Origin: Linderina pennispora
Taxonomy: Eukaryota > Kickxellomycota > Kickxellomycetes > Kickxellales > Kickxellaceae
Length of the DNA: 64,000 nucleotides
Direction of reading: 5' to 3'
NCBI RefSeq assembly: GCF_002104995.1
Contig: NW_024468275.1
Span: 1 to 64,000 of the forward strand
Both the position numbers and the translations under genes were made by a program. The first letter of the stretch is position 1; each line of letters opens with the position of its first letter. Positions 62,811-64,000 of this stretch are shown piece by piece. The notes beneath the pieces were generated by a model. It was not told the DNA's origin and did not search any database. It saw only the letters and a program-made list of their open reading frames with translations.

Positions 62811-64000
62811 AGCAAAACTGGTTCGTTTGTTGTTGGCGCGAATGTGAATGTGCGTATTTTGTTCTATTTTGGGCAATGTGTGGTCTATTTTCCGATTTCC
62901 GTATTGACACCCTGCCATATGCACACAGGGTGGTTTCTTCTGGTGCGAATGAAATACGAGGTATGAGTAGAAGGAAGGATCTGGCTCGAACATTTCTTCT
63001 TCGTCGGATGCCTGCAAAGGATTGCGCTGCTGCTGGAAGGCGCCGGATCCGGCCGGTCTTTTATAAACCGGCCCCCTCCATACACCTATATTTCCGTGTG
63101 ACCAGGTGCATAAGTTTGGGGAGGGGATTCCACCTTCGTGCATTTTCCACGCCAGCATCGGTGGGAACCACTTGCATGTCTGCCCTCCCTCCCCTCCTCG
63201 CGGTATCGCAGCGATTACCGCGTAAACATAAATGGCGACGCTCTATAGCACTACCGAGCCTGGCGCCAATCCACAGCGACATTAGACCCAGGTCTGCCAA
63301 TAAAACGCGATCACCAATATCCCTTCCACCACACCAAAATAGCATCCCTGTGAGATCTACCACCTAGGTCATTTTATCGTGCATCGGGCATTGCACCGTC
63401 ACCACCCAACGGTCTCGTTTATGAAGGATTGCTGTTTAAGCGCTCGTTCCGTCCTCCATATTCTAGGTCCTTTTTGTCGCAATCCTCGCTGCAGTAGTCA
63501 CTTTCCCTTTGTATTTCCTCGCTCACGTCGTTTACTAGCAGCGCCTGTAGATTGGCCGTCGGCTATTGATTTGCATTCGCCTCCCTTGGCTCCTTCCTCC
63601 TTTGCTTCGGTTGCTGCAAGAAAAAAGGAGACTAGAAAGCGCTCATTGCTGCAGTCTCCTCGAGTTTCACGCGCTGGTAGTTGAGCGGTAAGTGGGCCGC
63701 TGCTGCTGAGTGGGGACGCAGAACGGAAAACGAGCAGACGGCGCTTTCGTTGTGATTGCTACTGCAAATATTTCGGACACCTATCTCGCACACCCAGTTT
63801 CGTTTTCGCGGGGATCGCATCATTTAGGCCTGGCTAATCGCTAGAGCAGACGGAAATGACAAAGAAAGCACAAAGGCGGGGTCTGCAGGATATGCATGCA
63901 GCCTATGGGTCGGCCCTTCAGCAGGACAGGGTATGCCCTTGCTTGACGCTTGGCTGGTTCTCATTGCTGCTCGATTTGGGCAAGGTGGAGATAAACGGAA
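62811..64000. other. Outer flank of right arm, no gene recognised
   Basis: Mirrors 7592-8783. Contains the TATA/GGCCGGT palindrome. ORFs through this stretch have no family pattern. Confidence 0.5.
63051..63073. promoter_or_regulatory. TATA box inside a GGCCGGT/ACCGGCC inverted repeat (right arm)
   Basis: Exact mirror of the left-arm element at 8521-8543; the TATA reads on the minus strand here. Confidence 0.4.

Larger units (their letters stand above)
50006..64000. repeat. Right arm of large inverted duplication (runs off the window)
   Basis: Mirror of 7592-21589. Still matching at the last base of the window. Confidence 0.97.

Overview
This window is nuclear DNA of a fungus. The evidence is eukaryotic genes with short GT-AG introns (worked out for a DysF-domain gene), ELP3, a HOOK-interacting FHIP/RAI16-type protein, a fungal CorA/Alr-type magnesium transporter, mitochondrial SerRS, a vezatin/Inp2-like protein, a nuclear tRNA-Glu, and several families of AT-rich DNA transposons and MITEs. 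The mix suggests an early-diverging filamentous fungus, possibly Kickxellomycotina, but I cannot fix the lineage without a search.

Layout. Positions 1-7.1 kb are single copy here: a partial ABCC-type ABC transporter, a secreted M28 aminopeptidase, a tubby-like/DUF6593-type protein and a P450. From about 7.6 kb to 21.6 kb lies the left arm of a very large inverted duplication: a Pex8-like gene, CorA, a DysF (Pex23/Mug65/Spo73-type) gene, ELP3 and FHIP. The mirrored arm fills 50.0-64.0 kb and runs off the right edge. Just inside the arms sits a second, nested inverted pair (about 23.5-25.7 kb and 46.4-48.5 kb), each holding another CorA gene, so the window has four CorA copies in mirror symmetry.

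The centre (25.7-46.4 kb) is asymmetric. It holds Tc1/mariner-derived palindromes, an LTR-like remnant beside tRNA-Glu, a block of single-copy genes (mitochondrial SerRS, a frameshifted acyl-CoA synthetase, a DGAT2-like acyltransferase, a small possibly mitochondrial protein, a vezatin/Inp2-like protein), a decayed AT-rich two-gene transposon with a DDE_Tnp_4 transposase, and a nearly complete Tc1-like element. Palindromic MITEs with 3-bp AT-only target duplications are scattered through the AT-rich parts.

How the parts relate. Three genes point to peroxisome or membrane-contact biology (Pex8-like, DysF protein, vezatin/Inp2-like), with lipid-active enzymes nearby; this grouping is suggestive only. 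The strongest evolutionary signal is in the CorA genes: the two paralogues within one arm share sequence variants that differ from the two paralogues in the other arm. This indicates gene conversion within each arm after the arms diverged. One stretch covering the first membrane helix escaped conversion and still separates outer from inner copies.
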